Source: Methylobacterium oryzae
GTDB taxonomy: Bacteria > Pseudomonadota > Alphaproteobacteria > Rhizobiales > Beijerinckiaceae
Length of the DNA stretch: 64,000 nucleotides
Direction: 5' to 3'
NCBI RefSeq assembly: GCF_021398735.1
Contig: NZ_CP090349.1
Location: 5,103,001 to 5,167,000 of the forward strand
Shown here: one piece after another, positions 16,270 to 25,442 of the stretch
Numbering within the stretch: position 1 is the stretch's first letter
How the letters are laid out: every line of letters starts with the position of its first letter
Position numbers and translations under genes: made by a program
The notes under the pieces: model-generated
What the model was told of the DNA's origin: nothing
Database searches by the model: none
The model's input: only the letters and a program-made list of their open reading frames with translations

Positions 16270-18178
16270 GCGCCGCATCGACCGGTCCGCGGACGACCCT
16301 TCCGCCGGCGCTGGCATCCTGGACGACGCTCTTCTCCGACATGGCGGAACCGGATCTGCGGATCCTCGCGGCGCTGGTCGAGGCGCTGCGGCCCCTCGTC
16401 GAGCGGGCCGACGGCGCGGGCGGGCAACCGCAGGGCGAGATCGACGGGCTGGGGGGCCTCGGAACACGCGGCGGGATCGAGCGCCTCGTCGCCTCGGAGT
16501 GGCTCTGGCGCGACCTCGATTCGGACGCCTTCCTGCAGCGCGCGGCCGAGCGCGACCTGCTGACCCTGGAGCCGGTCTACCGTCAGGCGGCGGATGCGGG
16601 CGCCGTGCTGGTCGTGGTCGATGCCGGGCCGGAACTTCTCGGCGCCCCCCGCCTCGTGGCCTTCGCGGCGCTGCTCTGCCTCGCCGGTCTCGCCCGGCGG
16701 CGCGGCGCGCGCCTGCTCTGGGCCTCGACCGCCACGCCGGAGCGGCGCTGGCTCGGCGCGTTGAAGCGGTCCGACGCCGCGGTCCTTCTCCGCGAGAGCG
16801 CCGCCACATCCCTCGACGCGGTCGAACTCGAACGGGTCGTGGCCGAGCCGGTCGCGACCCGCGCGGCCGGGCGGCCCGGCGCCAGCCTCTGGCTCATCGG
16901 CGGGTCCGACCTGCCCGAAGCGGCGCGACCGTGCCGGCGGATCACCATCGAGGAGCGGCCGCGTCTCGGGCCGGACGGCCTCGCCGTGGCCGCCGACGTC
17001 ACCGTGCTGGACGCCACCGGCCCTGTCGCCGCCGCGCGCCTCGACCTCCCGCCGGAGCGCGAGGCGGTGGCGCTGTTGCGCGACCCGTTCCGGCCCCGTC
17101 CGGCTCCCGGACGCCCGCCGCCCCGGCGGTCCGCGCCCGACCGGAGCGCGGCGCCTCCGGACTGGGCGCCCCGCGGGCTGGCCTTCGCGCCCTGCGGCGA
17201 GCACCTCCTGGTGGCGCGGCCCGACGGCATTCTCATCGTCCCCGTCACCGGCACCTCCGGCGCGCTGCGCCTGCCGGTCGCACCCCACGAGCGCCTCGTG
17301 GGCTCGCCGTCGGCCGGTCGCGGATCCGGGCCGCGTGCCTCAACGTCTACGCCGACGACGCGCGCCTGACGCTCCGCAGCTGGACCTTCGACCGCTCGGG
17401 CGCCGCTGCGACGCTCGACCGGCGGATCCCGCGGGATCATCCCCTGGTGAGCCCGCGCCTGCCGAAGGCGGTTCTGCCGCCCCTCGGGACGCTGAAACGC
17501 CGCAACCGGTCCTGGCTCCTGGCGGCCGACGGCACGGCCTTCCTGGTCTCGGAGACGCGGCTGATCGACTACGCGCCGCTCGCGGGCGAGCTTCCCCTCG
17601 CGGTCACGCCCGCCGGTCTGCTGATGCGCGATCGCGCGGATGGGGTGATCGCGCGGCGGCCGTCCGACGGGAAGGTCGTGGCGCGGTTCCCCGGCCGGGC
17701 CGGATCGCTGCGGCCGGGCGGCGGCCTCGCCCTCTGCGCGGTGCGCGGGCAGCCCACCCTGGGGATCGAGCAGGCGGGCGGGCACTGGCACGTGGTGAGC
17801 GCCGCGGACGGAGCGGTCGCGCACCTCGGGCCGCAGGGCCGGATCATCGGCATCGTGCCCCCGTACGACGGCGTGAGCGCCCAGGCCGTCGAGGGCCCCC
17901 TGGCCCTCCATCTCGACCGCGACGAGGCGGGCTCGGCGCGCCTGACGTTCCGGACCCCGGACGGCGCGGCGGCGTGCGATCCCCTGACGCTTCCGGACGC
18001 GACCCTCGAGGCGGTGCGCGTCGCCGTCGATGCCGATGCCGTCCCGTGCATCGCGGCCGCGCGGTGCGACGCCGCGGGCTTCGTCGACGCGCTCGCCTTC
18101 GGCCAGCTCGACCGCGGATGGTCCCACCTGAGAGATCTCGGCGCGTTCGCGGAAACCGTCCCGTGCCTGGGCGCCTGA
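16266..18178 (+). pseudogene. vWA-like / beta-propeller protein of the ternary system, interrupted by an apparent one-base frameshift
   Basis: One gene read in two frames. From GTG 16266 the first frame gives about 345 aa: a helical lead, then a degenerate vWA domain (AGAVLVVVDAGPELLG where DxSxS is usual, then CLAGLARRRGARLLWAS), a linker, and the first propeller strand (WAPRGLAFAPCGEHLLVARPDGI). Near 17303 the sensible sequence shifts frame: HERLVG continues as LAVGRSRIRAACLNVYADD. Adding one C at GGGC-TCGCC restores it. The second part (to 18178) carries propeller-like repeats such as SWLLAADGTAFLVSETR. It has no start codon of its own near the break, so this is a frameshift rather than two genes. 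A sequencing indel in a GC run is as likely as real decay. Left uncorrected, the first frame stops at 17369. Confidence 0.75.
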
Positions 18179-21138
18179 GGCCGCCGCCGGTCCCCGATGC
18201 CCGGGAGCCGCTCGCGGCCCTGCGCCCGCGCGGCTGGATGCATGCCGGCACGATCCCCCTCGACGGGATCCTGATGGCGCGCGGCTCCGCGGGGCCGGAC
18301 TGGCGCGCCCGGCTCCTTCCCTGGCTCGAGCACGCCGCGGAGGTGCGATCACGCGGCGATCGCGTGCTCGTGCTGTTCGCCGCGCCCGTCACGCGGGACT
18401 GCGCGGCCCTCGGACCGGTCCTGCCGGTCGTGCGCAGTGCCGGGATCCTGACCGCCGTACCCCTCGCCGAGCCGGAGCCGCCCGTCGCCGCGGCCCTGCG
18501 GGACCATGTCGTCCACATGACGGGGGGACGCCTCGCCGCCGAGCCGCTGGCGGCCTTCGCTAGTCTCGACATCGCCGGTTGGTGGGATCTCGACGCGATC
18601 GCGGTACATCCGGCCGAACGCCTGCCGGTCCTGCGACCGGCGGCGCCGGCGCGCCGCCTCGTCAACGCCCCCGCCCTCGTCGCCGACGCGGACCCCCTCG
18701 CGCCGGTCCGCGACGCCGTGACCCGGCGGCCGCGGCGCCGGACGAAGCACGTCCTCGGCGATCTCGTCACCCGCTTCCGGCGCCTGATCGGCGGCGCGTT
18801 GGGGCTCCTCTGGACCGCCTACGTCGTCCTGCTGGCCTCCATCATGGTCGGCGCCATGGTGCTTGGCTTCGCCGAGAACGTCCGGACGACGGCGGAGCAC
18901 GGGGCCGCCGCGGCCCACTGGGGCAGCCTCGCGCTGCCGGTGCTGGTCCTTCTCGTCATCGCGTGGTTCGCGTTCCGGCGCCGCGGAGCGCGGGCCGGGC
19001 GTGAGGGCGCCGCGCCCTCGGCCAGCCAGCCCGCCGGAACCGGCAGCGGACGCACGCCCATCTGGTGCCGGGCGGCGGCGTGGCTCGCGTGGCGCTCGCC
19101 CTACGCGGTCCATCTTCGCCGCCTCTATGCCCGGCGGCTCACCGAGGTCGAGCGGCTGTTCGCGGCGGGGCGCGTCGACGAGGCCCTGTACCGGGCGATC
19201 GGTCTCGGCGGCGCGGCGCGGCGCGGGAGCGCCTTCGCCGACCTGCCGCTGACCGGGCCCGGGCTGCGCAGGAGCCTCGACCTCGATCTCGGGCCGCAGC
19301 GGGCGAGCGGACTGAGCCTCGCGCCCGCGGACGAGATCCGGCTCGCGGCGCTCTACCGCGCGCAGGCCGTGGCGATGGCCGGACGCGGCGACACGGATCG
19401 CGCGGCCTTCGTGCTCGACAGCCTGGTCGGGAACCCGCACGAGGCGGTGCGCCTCCTCGCGGAATCCGGGCGCCTGGAGACCGCCGCCCGTCTGGCCGAG
19501 GCGCGCCGCCTCCCGCCCGCGACGACCGTCCCGCTCTGGTTCCGGGCGGGGCAGACCGAGCGGGCCCTGGCACTCGCCGCCCGCCACGAGGCCCACGCGG
19601 AGCTCTGGAAGGAACTCGGGGCCGACGATCCGTTCCGACCGGTCCTGGCCGAGGCCTGGGCCGCGCGCCTCGTCGGGATCGGCGCCCTGGATCGCGCCGC
19701 CGCGGTCACCTTCGGCCTGCCGGCTCTGGCCGAGCGGCGACTGGACTGGATCCGGCAAGCCCTCGACGCCGAGACGCCGGTGCCGGCCGCGCCGCTCGCC
19801 CGGGCCCTGCGCGCCCTGCCCTGGGAGGGACGGGACGGCGACCGGCTGCACGCCGCCTTCGCGGACCTGGTGAGCGCGACCGGGGCCGAGGCGGCGGCGC
19901 GCCGGAGCGCGGTGGCCGCGCTCCTGCTCGACGCGCAGTTCGAGGGCGGTCCGGAGCGGCCGCCGACGCCCGCCTTCGCGCTCCTCTGCCGCGGCCTCGC
20001 GCGCCGCCTCGCCGCGGATGACGGCATCCTCGGCCACGATGCGGAGCGCGCCCGGCTCGCCGGGCGCTTCGCGGAAGCCGGTGGACAGGTCGCCCTGCGC
20101 CAGCATCTCCGGCAGCTCAGGACGCGCACCGCACCGTCCGCCTCCCGCCTGGCGGGCCCGCTCGTCGTCCCTGACGGCCCGGCGCTCTCCGAGATCGCCG
20201 ATGCCGCGCTCCTGTCGGGCGGGCGGCTGCTCCTGGGCTACCGCTCCGGGCTCGTGCGCCTCCTCGGCCGCGCCGGCCGCGAGCGCTGGCGGGGACAGGT
20301 GGATGGCCTGACGGGCTTCGCGCGTCTCGGCGCGGGCGACCGGGCCCTCGTTCTGCGCGAGACGCTCGACGGCCCCGACGTCCAGCTCTTCGACGCCGGC
20401 ACCGGACGGCTCCTGCCGCTCGGTCCGCTGCCGATCACGCACTGGCATGGTCAGGCGGACGAGACCGGCTGGCTCGTCTTCGACGGGGAGGCGCTCGTCC
20501 GGCTGGACACCGCCTCGCTCCTCGGTCGCGCGGGCGGCGCGCCCGGCTCCGACGGCGCCCTGGCGCACCATTGGCGCCTGCCCATGACCGAACCGGGCCG
20601 GCCGCTGCTGCTCGCCGCCTTCGCGGACGCGAGCGCCCTGATCTACGCCCGGCACGACGGCCTGATCGAGTGGTGGAGCCTGTCCTCCCGCACCCTTGCG
20701 GTGACGTGCCGGTTCTGGACGCCGCCCGATCGCGGCGTCGGCGTGCTCGGCCTGACCGAGGCCGTCGCTTGGTCCCTCGAGGGGACCGGCGCGCATCCGC
20801 ACCTGCGGGCGCATCCCCACGCTTTCACGACGGCCTCCCGGGAGCAGGAGCGCGCGTTGATCGAGGCCGCCGCGCGCGCGGAGCCCGCGGACCCGCCGCG
20901 CCTAGTCGCGGCGGAGAACGGCCGCCTCTGGGCCGCGACCGCCACCGAGGAGGGGACGCTCTGGGCCAGCGTGCCCGGCGCGAACCGGATCCGCGGACCG
21001 GCCGTCCTGTGGCAGGGCAGCGGGAGCCTGCGCGCGCGCTTCGCTCCCGAGGGCGACGCCGCGGCCGTCTTCGACGGGCGGGGTCGCCTGATCGTGTTCG
21101 AGACCGTCACCGGACAGGTGATCCTGCGCCTGATCTGA
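18163..21138 (+). CDS. Large bpX6-type membrane protein with beta-propeller, ternary system
   Basis: 991 aa from GTG 18163, overlapping the previous stop by 16 bases. The N-terminal domain (about 1-190; GWMHAGTIPLDGILM, GDRVLVLFAAPV) matches the bpX6-type region of MoxR/vWA/propeller systems. A conserved basic stretch leads into two membrane helices (about 208-235, LLWTAYVVLLASIMVGAMVLG, and 246-266, LPVLVLLVIAWFAF). A long TPR-like helical solenoid follows (about 290-640, e.g. VERLFAAGRVDEALYRAI, LLAESGRLETAARLAEAR), then a beta-propeller (about 650-991, with VQLFDAGTGRLLPLG, IEWWSLSSRTLAV). It probably anchors the MoxR/vWA machinery at the inner membrane. The role of such systems is unproven; they are proposed to act in NTP-dependent stress or conflict responses. 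Confidence 0.85.
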   Translation: MPGRLRPPPVPDAREPLAALRPRGWMHAGTIPLDGILMARGSAGPDWRARLLPWLEHAAEVRSRGDRVLVLFAAPVTRDCAALGPVLPVVRSAGILTAVPLAEPEPPVAAALRDHVVHMTGGRLAAEPLAAFASLDIAGWWDLDAIAVHPAERLPVLRPAAPARRLVNAPALVADADPLAPVRDAVTRRPRRRTKHVLGDLVTRFRRLIGGALGLLWTAYVVLLASIMVGAMVLGFAENVRTTAEHGAAAAHWGSLALPVLVLLVIAWFAFRRRGARAGREGAAPSASQPAGTGSGRTPIWCRAAAWLAWRSPYAVHLRRLYARRLTEVERLFAAGRVDEALYRAIGLGGAARRGSAFADLPLTGPGLRRSLDLDLGPQRASGLSLAPADEIRLAALYRAQAVAMAGRGDTDRAAFVLDSLVGNPHEAVRLLAESGRLETAARLAEARRLPPATTVPLWFRAGQTERALALAARHEAHAELWKELGADDPFRPVLAEAWAARLVGIGALDRAAAVTFGLPALAERRLDWIRQALDAETPVPAAPLARALRALPWEGRDGDRLHAAFADLVSATGAEAAARRSAVAALLLDAQFEGGPERPPTPAFALLCRGLARRLAADDGILGHDAERARLAGRFAEAGGQVALRQHLRQLRTRTAPSASRLAGPLVVPDGPALSEIADAALLSGGRLLLGYRSGLVRLLGRAGRERWRGQVDGLTGFARLGAGDRALVLRETLDGPDVQLFDAGTGRLLPLGPLPITHWHGQADETGWLVFDGEALVRLDTASLLGRAGGAPGSDGALAHHWRLPMTEPGRPLLLAAFADASALIYARHDGLIEWWSLSSRTLAVTCRFWTPPDRGVGVLGLTEAVAWSLEGTGAHPHLRAHPHAFTTASREQERALIEAAARAEPADPPRLVAAENGRLWAATATEEGTLWASVPGANRIRGPAVLWQGSGSLRARFAPEGDAAAVFDGRGRLIVFETVTGQVILRLI

Positions 21139-21248
21139 CCGGCCGGGCGCACGCACCGCCTTGGGCACGCGACACCATCCGGGCTAGCTTCCCCGTCGGA
21201 CGACGACGTCGCTGCCCCGGCGACCGGCAGGCTCACCCCGACGATCCC

Positions 21249-22175
21249 ATGCGGCCCCGCACGCCTCCCCTCTCCACGCTCAGGCTCTTCGAAGCGGCCG
21301 GCCGCCATCTCAGCTTCGCCCGCGCGGCGTCCGAACTGAACCTGACGCCGAGCGCCGTGAGCCACGGGATCGTCGGCCTCGAGAAGGCGCTGGGCGTCAA
21401 GCTGTTCGTCCGGGAGCCGGGCCGGCTGGCGCTGACGCGCGAGGGGGCCGAGTACCTGACCTACGTGTCCGAGGCGCTGTCCCTCATCCTGATCGGCACG
21501 CGCCGCCTGCCCACGCCGCGGTCCGGCAGGACCCTGGCCATCAGCTGCGCACCGACCCTGGCGACGCGGTGGCTGCTGCCCCGGCTCCCGGCCTTTCGCA
21601 GCCGCCACCCGCAGATCGCGATCCGGATCGACACCTCCCACCGGCAGGTCGGCTTCCCGATCGACGGCTTCGACTTCGCCCTCCGTCTCGGCCGGGTTCC
21701 GACTCCGCGCCACCGCAGCGTCCGCCTGTTCGAGGATTGGCTGCTCCCCGTCTGCAGCCCGGCCCAGCGCGGGGCCGTCACCGGTCCGGACGGCGCCCTC
21801 GACCTCCGGCGCGCGACGACGATCCACGTCACCTCCGCGACCGAGGACTGGCAGGCCTGGAGCGACGCGTCGGGGGCGGTGGAGCTGGCCTCGGCCGACA
21901 CCCTGCACGTCGACACGTTCGCGATGGCGCTCCAGGCCGCGGCCGCGGGCCTCGGCATCGCCCTCGGCCGGGGGGCGCTCATGGACCGGGAGCTGCGCGA
22001 GGGTACGCTCGTCGGGGTCGGCCCCGCCGTCCCGGCGGCGACCTCCCACTGGCTCGTGAGCGCCGAGGGCGACGACGACCGGCCGGAGCCCGACCTGTTC
22101 CGGACCTGGCTGCTGGCAGAGGCGCGCCGGTTCGCGGCCGAGCAGAAGCGGCGCTTCCCGACCGGCGCCGCCTGA
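21249..22175 (+). CDS. LysR-family regulator, GcvA-like
   Basis: 308 aa. N-terminal winged helix: LSTLRLFEAAGRHLSFARAA, then the recognition helix in LNLTPSAVSHGIVGLEKALG and FVREPGRLALTREG. The effector domain (about 95-300) has IAISCAPT-type and IDGFDFALRLGRV landmarks of the GcvA/AmpR branch. ATG 21249 starts exactly at the conserved N-terminus. It lies 110 bp after the ternary operon and 130 bp before an MFS gene on the same strand, so its usual divergent target is not evident. It may act on the MFS/hydrolase pair. Confidence 0.9.
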   Translation: MRPRTPPLSTLRLFEAAGRHLSFARAASELNLTPSAVSHGIVGLEKALGVKLFVREPGRLALTREGAEYLTYVSEALSLILIGTRRLPTPRSGRTLAISCAPTLATRWLLPRLPAFRSRHPQIAIRIDTSHRQVGFPIDGFDFALRLGRVPTPRHRSVRLFEDWLLPVCSPAQRGAVTGPDGALDLRRATTIHVTSATEDWQAWSDASGAVELASADTLHVDTFAMALQAAAAGLGIALGRGALMDRELREGTLVGVGPAVPAATSHWLVSAEGDDDRPEPDLFRTWLLAEARRFAAEQKRRFPTGAA

Positions 22176-22304
22176 GGGCCCGACGGGACCGGGACGGCGC
22201 GCCCCGCCCGTGAGCGGCGTTCACTGCCCGTGGAAATCTTCTCGTTTGTCGCGCCGGCCACCGGCTGCGACCGTCTCCGAAGGCGACAGCCAACGGAGGC
22301 CGCG

Positions 22305-23549
22305 ATGGCAACGATCGGGCGCGCGCGCGCAGGGCGACGGGGCGGGTTGCCGGTGGTGCCGGTGGCGGTCGCGGCCGGCCTGGTTCTGAGCGGCGCGATG
22401 GGCATCCGGCAGACCTTCGGGCTGTTCCTCGGGCCCTTCTCCCTCGAGACCGGCATCCCGGTGGCGACGACCGCCCTCGCCATCGCCCTGCACAACCTCG
22501 TCTGGGGCTTCGCGCAGCCCTTCGCGGGCGCGGCGGCGGACCGCTACGGGGCCGCGCCGGTCGTCGCCCTCGGCGCACTGGTCTACGCGGGCGGCCTCGT
22601 CCTGACGGCGCTCGCGCCGGCGGCGCCGACGCTGCTGCTCGGCCTGGGGCTGCTGGTCGGGATCGGGATCAGCTGTACCAGCTTCGGCGTCGTCCTGACC
22701 GCGGTCGGTCGCGCCTCCGCACCGGAGCGTCGCAGCGCGGCTCTGGGCCTCGCGAGCGCCGGCGGCTCGCTCGGCCAGGTGCTGCTCGTCCCGTTCGCGC
22801 AGTCCGTGACCGCGGTCGCGGGCGTGAGCGCGGGGCTCCTCGCGCTCGCGGCGATCATCGTCGCGCTCGCGCCGCTCGGTGTCGCGCTCGACCGCGCGCC
22901 CCGCGCCGGCGTGCCGGACGGCTCTTCGGCGGCCGGCAGCCTGTCCGAGGCGCTCCTGCGGGCGTGGCGGCACCCGGGCTACCGGCTGCTGACGCTCGGC
23001 TTCTTCACCTGCGGCTTCCAGCTCGCCTTCATCGCGACCCACCTTCCGGGGTACCTCGCCCTCTGCCACATGCCGGCGGGCCTGGGCGCGACCGCGCTGG
23101 CGCTGATCGGCCTTTTCAACATGGCCGGGAGCTGGGGGTGCGGCTGGCTCGGCGGCCGGTACCGGCCGCAGCACGTCCTGGTCTGGCTCTACCTCATCCG
23201 CGCCGCCGCGATCGGCACCTTCCTCGTCGCGCCGAAATCCGAGGCTGTCGTCCTGGCGTTCGCGGCCGTGATGGGCCTGACCTGGCTGGGCACGGTCCCG
23301 CTGACGAGCGGCCTGGTGGCGCGGGTCTTCGGGATCCGTCACCTCGGGACGCTGTTCGGGATCGTCTTCCTCAGCCACCAGATCGGCTCGTTCCTCGGGG
23401 CGTGGCTGGGGGGCGTGGTTCTGGAGGTCTCCGGATCCTACGATGGGGTCTGGCTCGCCACGGCCCTCGCGGGCCTGATCGCCGCGCTCCTCCACCTCCC
23501 GATCGACGATCGTCCGGTCCCGGCGGCCACCGCCGAGGGGGTCCGATGA
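22305..23549 (+). CDS. MFS transporter, oxalate/formate antiporter-like
   Basis: 414 aa with about 12 membrane helices. The start is ATG 22305 behind ACGGAGG. MGIRQTFGLFLGPF near the N-terminus and the loop 2-3 motif GAAADRYGAAPV are typical of the monocarboxylate/OFA-like MFS group; the central loop (about 200-215) is hydrophilic. Substrate is not deducible. It overlaps the downstream hydrolase by ATGA, so the carrier may import the hydrolase's substrate or export its product. Confidence 0.88.
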   Translation: MATIGRARAGRRGGLPVVPVAVAAGLVLSGAMGIRQTFGLFLGPFSLETGIPVATTALAIALHNLVWGFAQPFAGAAADRYGAAPVVALGALVYAGGLVLTALAPAAPTLLLGLGLLVGIGISCTSFGVVLTAVGRASAPERRSAALGLASAGGSLGQVLLVPFAQSVTAVAGVSAGLLALAAIIVALAPLGVALDRAPRAGVPDGSSAAGSLSEALLRAWRHPGYRLLTLGFFTCGFQLAFIATHLPGYLALCHMPAGLGATALALIGLFNMAGSWGCGWLGGRYRPQHVLVWLYLIRAAAIGTFLVAPKSEAVVLAFAAVMGLTWLGTVPLTSGLVARVFGIRHLGTLFGIVFLSHQIGSFLGAWLGGVVLEVSGSYDGVWLATALAGLIAALLHLPIDDRPVPAATAEGVR

Positions 23550-24499
23550 CGCCCGTCCGCCACGCGCCCGCCGCGACCGCCGGTGTCGACGCGCGACCCG
23601 TGGCGATCGCCTGCCGCGACGGCTACCGGCTCCGCGGTCACCTCTGGCGCCCGGGCGCGAGCGGGTCGCCGGGCCGGGGCACGATCGTCGTCAACCCGGC
23701 GACCGGCGTCCGCGCGCGCTACTACTACGCCTACGCGCGGTTCCTGGCCGAGCGGGGCTTCGTCGTGCTCACCTACGATTACCGCGGCATCGGCGAATCG
23801 CGGCCCGCGCGCCTGAGGGGATCCGGCATCCGCTGGCGGGACTGGGGCGAGCTCGACTTCGACGCCGCCGTCCGATGGATTCGGCAGCGCGAGGCGGGGC
23901 CGCTCACGGTCGTCGGCCACAGCATCGGCGGCTTCCTCCCCGGCTTCGCCGAGGCCGCGGGCGCGGTGGACCGCATCCTCACCGTCGGCGCGCAATTCGC
24001 CTATCGCCGCGATTATCGCGCCCGCGAGAGGCTCAGCATGATCGCGAAGTGGCACCTGCTGATGCCGTGCGTCACCGCCGTCGTCGGCTACTTTCCCGGC
24101 CGTCGGCTCGGATGGCTCGAGGATCTGCCGGCCGGCGTGGCCTACGAGTGGGCATTCCGCGGGCGGCGCATGGAGGCGAGCTACCCGGCCGCCGAGCGCC
24201 CCGCCCTCCTCGCCCGCTTCGCCGCCGTCCGCGCCCCGATCCTGGCGGTCGGTACGCCGGACGACCCGTTCGGCACGCCGGCGGCGATCCGCCGGGCCCT
24301 CGGCTACTACGTGTCGAGCCCGCGCATCCAGGTACAGCTGACCCCGTCCGCGATCGGCGCGGAGGCGCCCGGCCATTTCGGCCTGTTCCACGCGCGCAGG
24401 AGCGGCGGATTCTGGGCCGACACGCTGCGCTGGCTGAGCGACGGGCAGAATCCCTGGCCGGACTCCGTGATCGATCCGGGTCGCCCGATCCCCGCCTGA
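23546..24499 (+). CDS. Alpha/beta hydrolase family protein
   Basis: 317 aa, cytoplasmic. The fold is shown by GTIVVNPATGVRARYYYAYA, the oxyanion-type GFVVLTYDYRGIGES, and the nucleophile elbow VVGHSIGGFLPGF with Ser in GHSIG. The probable acid is in VGTPDDPFGTP and the base His in APGHFGLFH. It belongs to the YheT/YfhR-like esterase group often called alpha/beta hydrolase YpfH-type; the substrate is unknown. It starts in the stop codon of the MFS gene (ATGA) and ends 45 bp from the convergent MucR gene. Confidence 0.88.
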   Translation: MTPVRHAPAATAGVDARPVAIACRDGYRLRGHLWRPGASGSPGRGTIVVNPATGVRARYYYAYARFLAERGFVVLTYDYRGIGESRPARLRGSGIRWRDWGELDFDAAVRWIRQREAGPLTVVGHSIGGFLPGFAEAAGAVDRILTVGAQFAYRRDYRARERLSMIAKWHLLMPCVTAVVGYFPGRRLGWLEDLPAGVAYEWAFRGRRMEASYPAAERPALLARFAAVRAPILAVGTPDDPFGTPAAIRRALGYYVSSPRIQVQLTPSAIGAEAPGHFGLFHARRSGGFWADTLRWLSDGQNPWPDSVIDPGRPIPA

Positions 24500-24543
24500 C
24501 CGCGTGTATCGCGGCGAACCGCTCCGGACGCGATTGAGAGGGC

Positions 24544-24978
24544 CTATCCCGCCCTGTGTCGCAGCTGCAGCGATCGCGCGATCTCCGAGCGCTTGGCGGC
24601 GTAACCCGGAGCCACCATCGGATAGTCGCGCGGCAGCCCGTACTTGGCGCGATACTCTTCCGGTGTCAGCCCGTAAGCCGTCAGGTGACGCTTGAGCGTC
24701 TTGTAGGACCTGCCGTCGATGAAGCTGATCAGGCCCTCGGCCTGGATGGACGCGCGGATCTCCCGCGCGGTGGCGGCCTCGGGCGTCGCGACCGCGCGCG
24801 CCGGTCCCGCGCTGATCTGGCTAAGCATTTCGTACGTACTGGCTAAAATCTCACAGAGTTGGACAGGGGATACCGGATTCCGGATCACGTAGGCGCAGAC
24901 GATCTTGATTGAATTTCTCAAGGACGAGTCAGAAAATTCTCCCGCACTGGCACCAACCTCAGGTAGCATACCTGCCAT
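24544..24978 (-). CDS. MucR/Ros-type transcriptional regulator lacking zinc ligands
   Basis: 144 aa. The C-terminal Ros/MucR domain is clear: YKTLKRHLTAYGLTPEEYRAKYGLP, then DYPMVAPGYAAKRSEIARSLQL. The N-terminal oligomerisation region is usual in length. The zinc finger, normally C-x2-C ahead of LKRHL, reads SFIDGRSYKTLKRHL here, so both Cys are missing and the second His is Tyr (HLTAY). Some rhizobial paralogues fold without metal, so function may be kept. MucR proteins are H-NS-like silencers of AT-rich DNA; the upstream 150 bp is unusually AT-rich and may be its own target. Confidence 0.9.
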   Translation of the reverse strand: MAGMLPEVGASAGEFSDSSLRNSIKIVCAYVIRNPVSPVQLCEILASTYEMLSQISAGPARAVATPEAATAREIRASIQAEGLISFIDGRSYKTLKRHLTAYGLTPEEYRAKYGLPRDYPMVAPGYAAKRSEIARSLQLRHRAG

Positions 24979-25442
24979 TCTCCCTCTAAACGCACCTCAC
25001 GAGAGTTGTATATCAATTTTCGCATGTCAATCCTTCATCTTGATTGAGCTTCAAAAAAGAACATCGTGACCACTATTCTACTTATAGAAACAGTGGCTAC
25101 AAAATTTCTCAACCAGAAAGTGGCTCCATCCTCCCCGCTGATCTGGGTACCGAACAGGTTGCTGGACTGGATCTGCGAGACGTCCGTGGCGGCGACTTTG
25201 TCGGAAGCGATCGCGCCGGTCCCGCACGGGACGCCCACGGACGCGGATGGAAGCGCGATCGGCGGAGTTCGCGCACGGCGGACGGTCGCCGACGACGCTG
25301 GCGCGACCGTTGCACCTCGGGTCCCAGGTCTGCGAAGAGCCCAGCCGGCACGGGACCGGATGCGGGGCGCCGGATCGCGTCGAGAGAGGATCATGACGGA
25401 TCAATCCGCACGGACACGGGCGACAGAGTCCGGACGCCGTCC
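24979..25442. other. Intergenic region with AT-rich segment
   Basis: 464 bases between the divergent MucR and GntR genes. Positions 24979-25140 are much richer in A+T than anything else in the window, with TCAAT/ATTGA elements and CTTGATTGA at 25039-25047 repeated inside mucR at 24904-24912. This looks like a MucR-responsive promoter region. The rest (25150-25440) is G+C-rich without a convincing gene; a 17-codon open frame at 25393-25446 behind GAGAGGA overlaps the GntR start as ATGA and could be a leader peptide. Confidence 0.5.
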
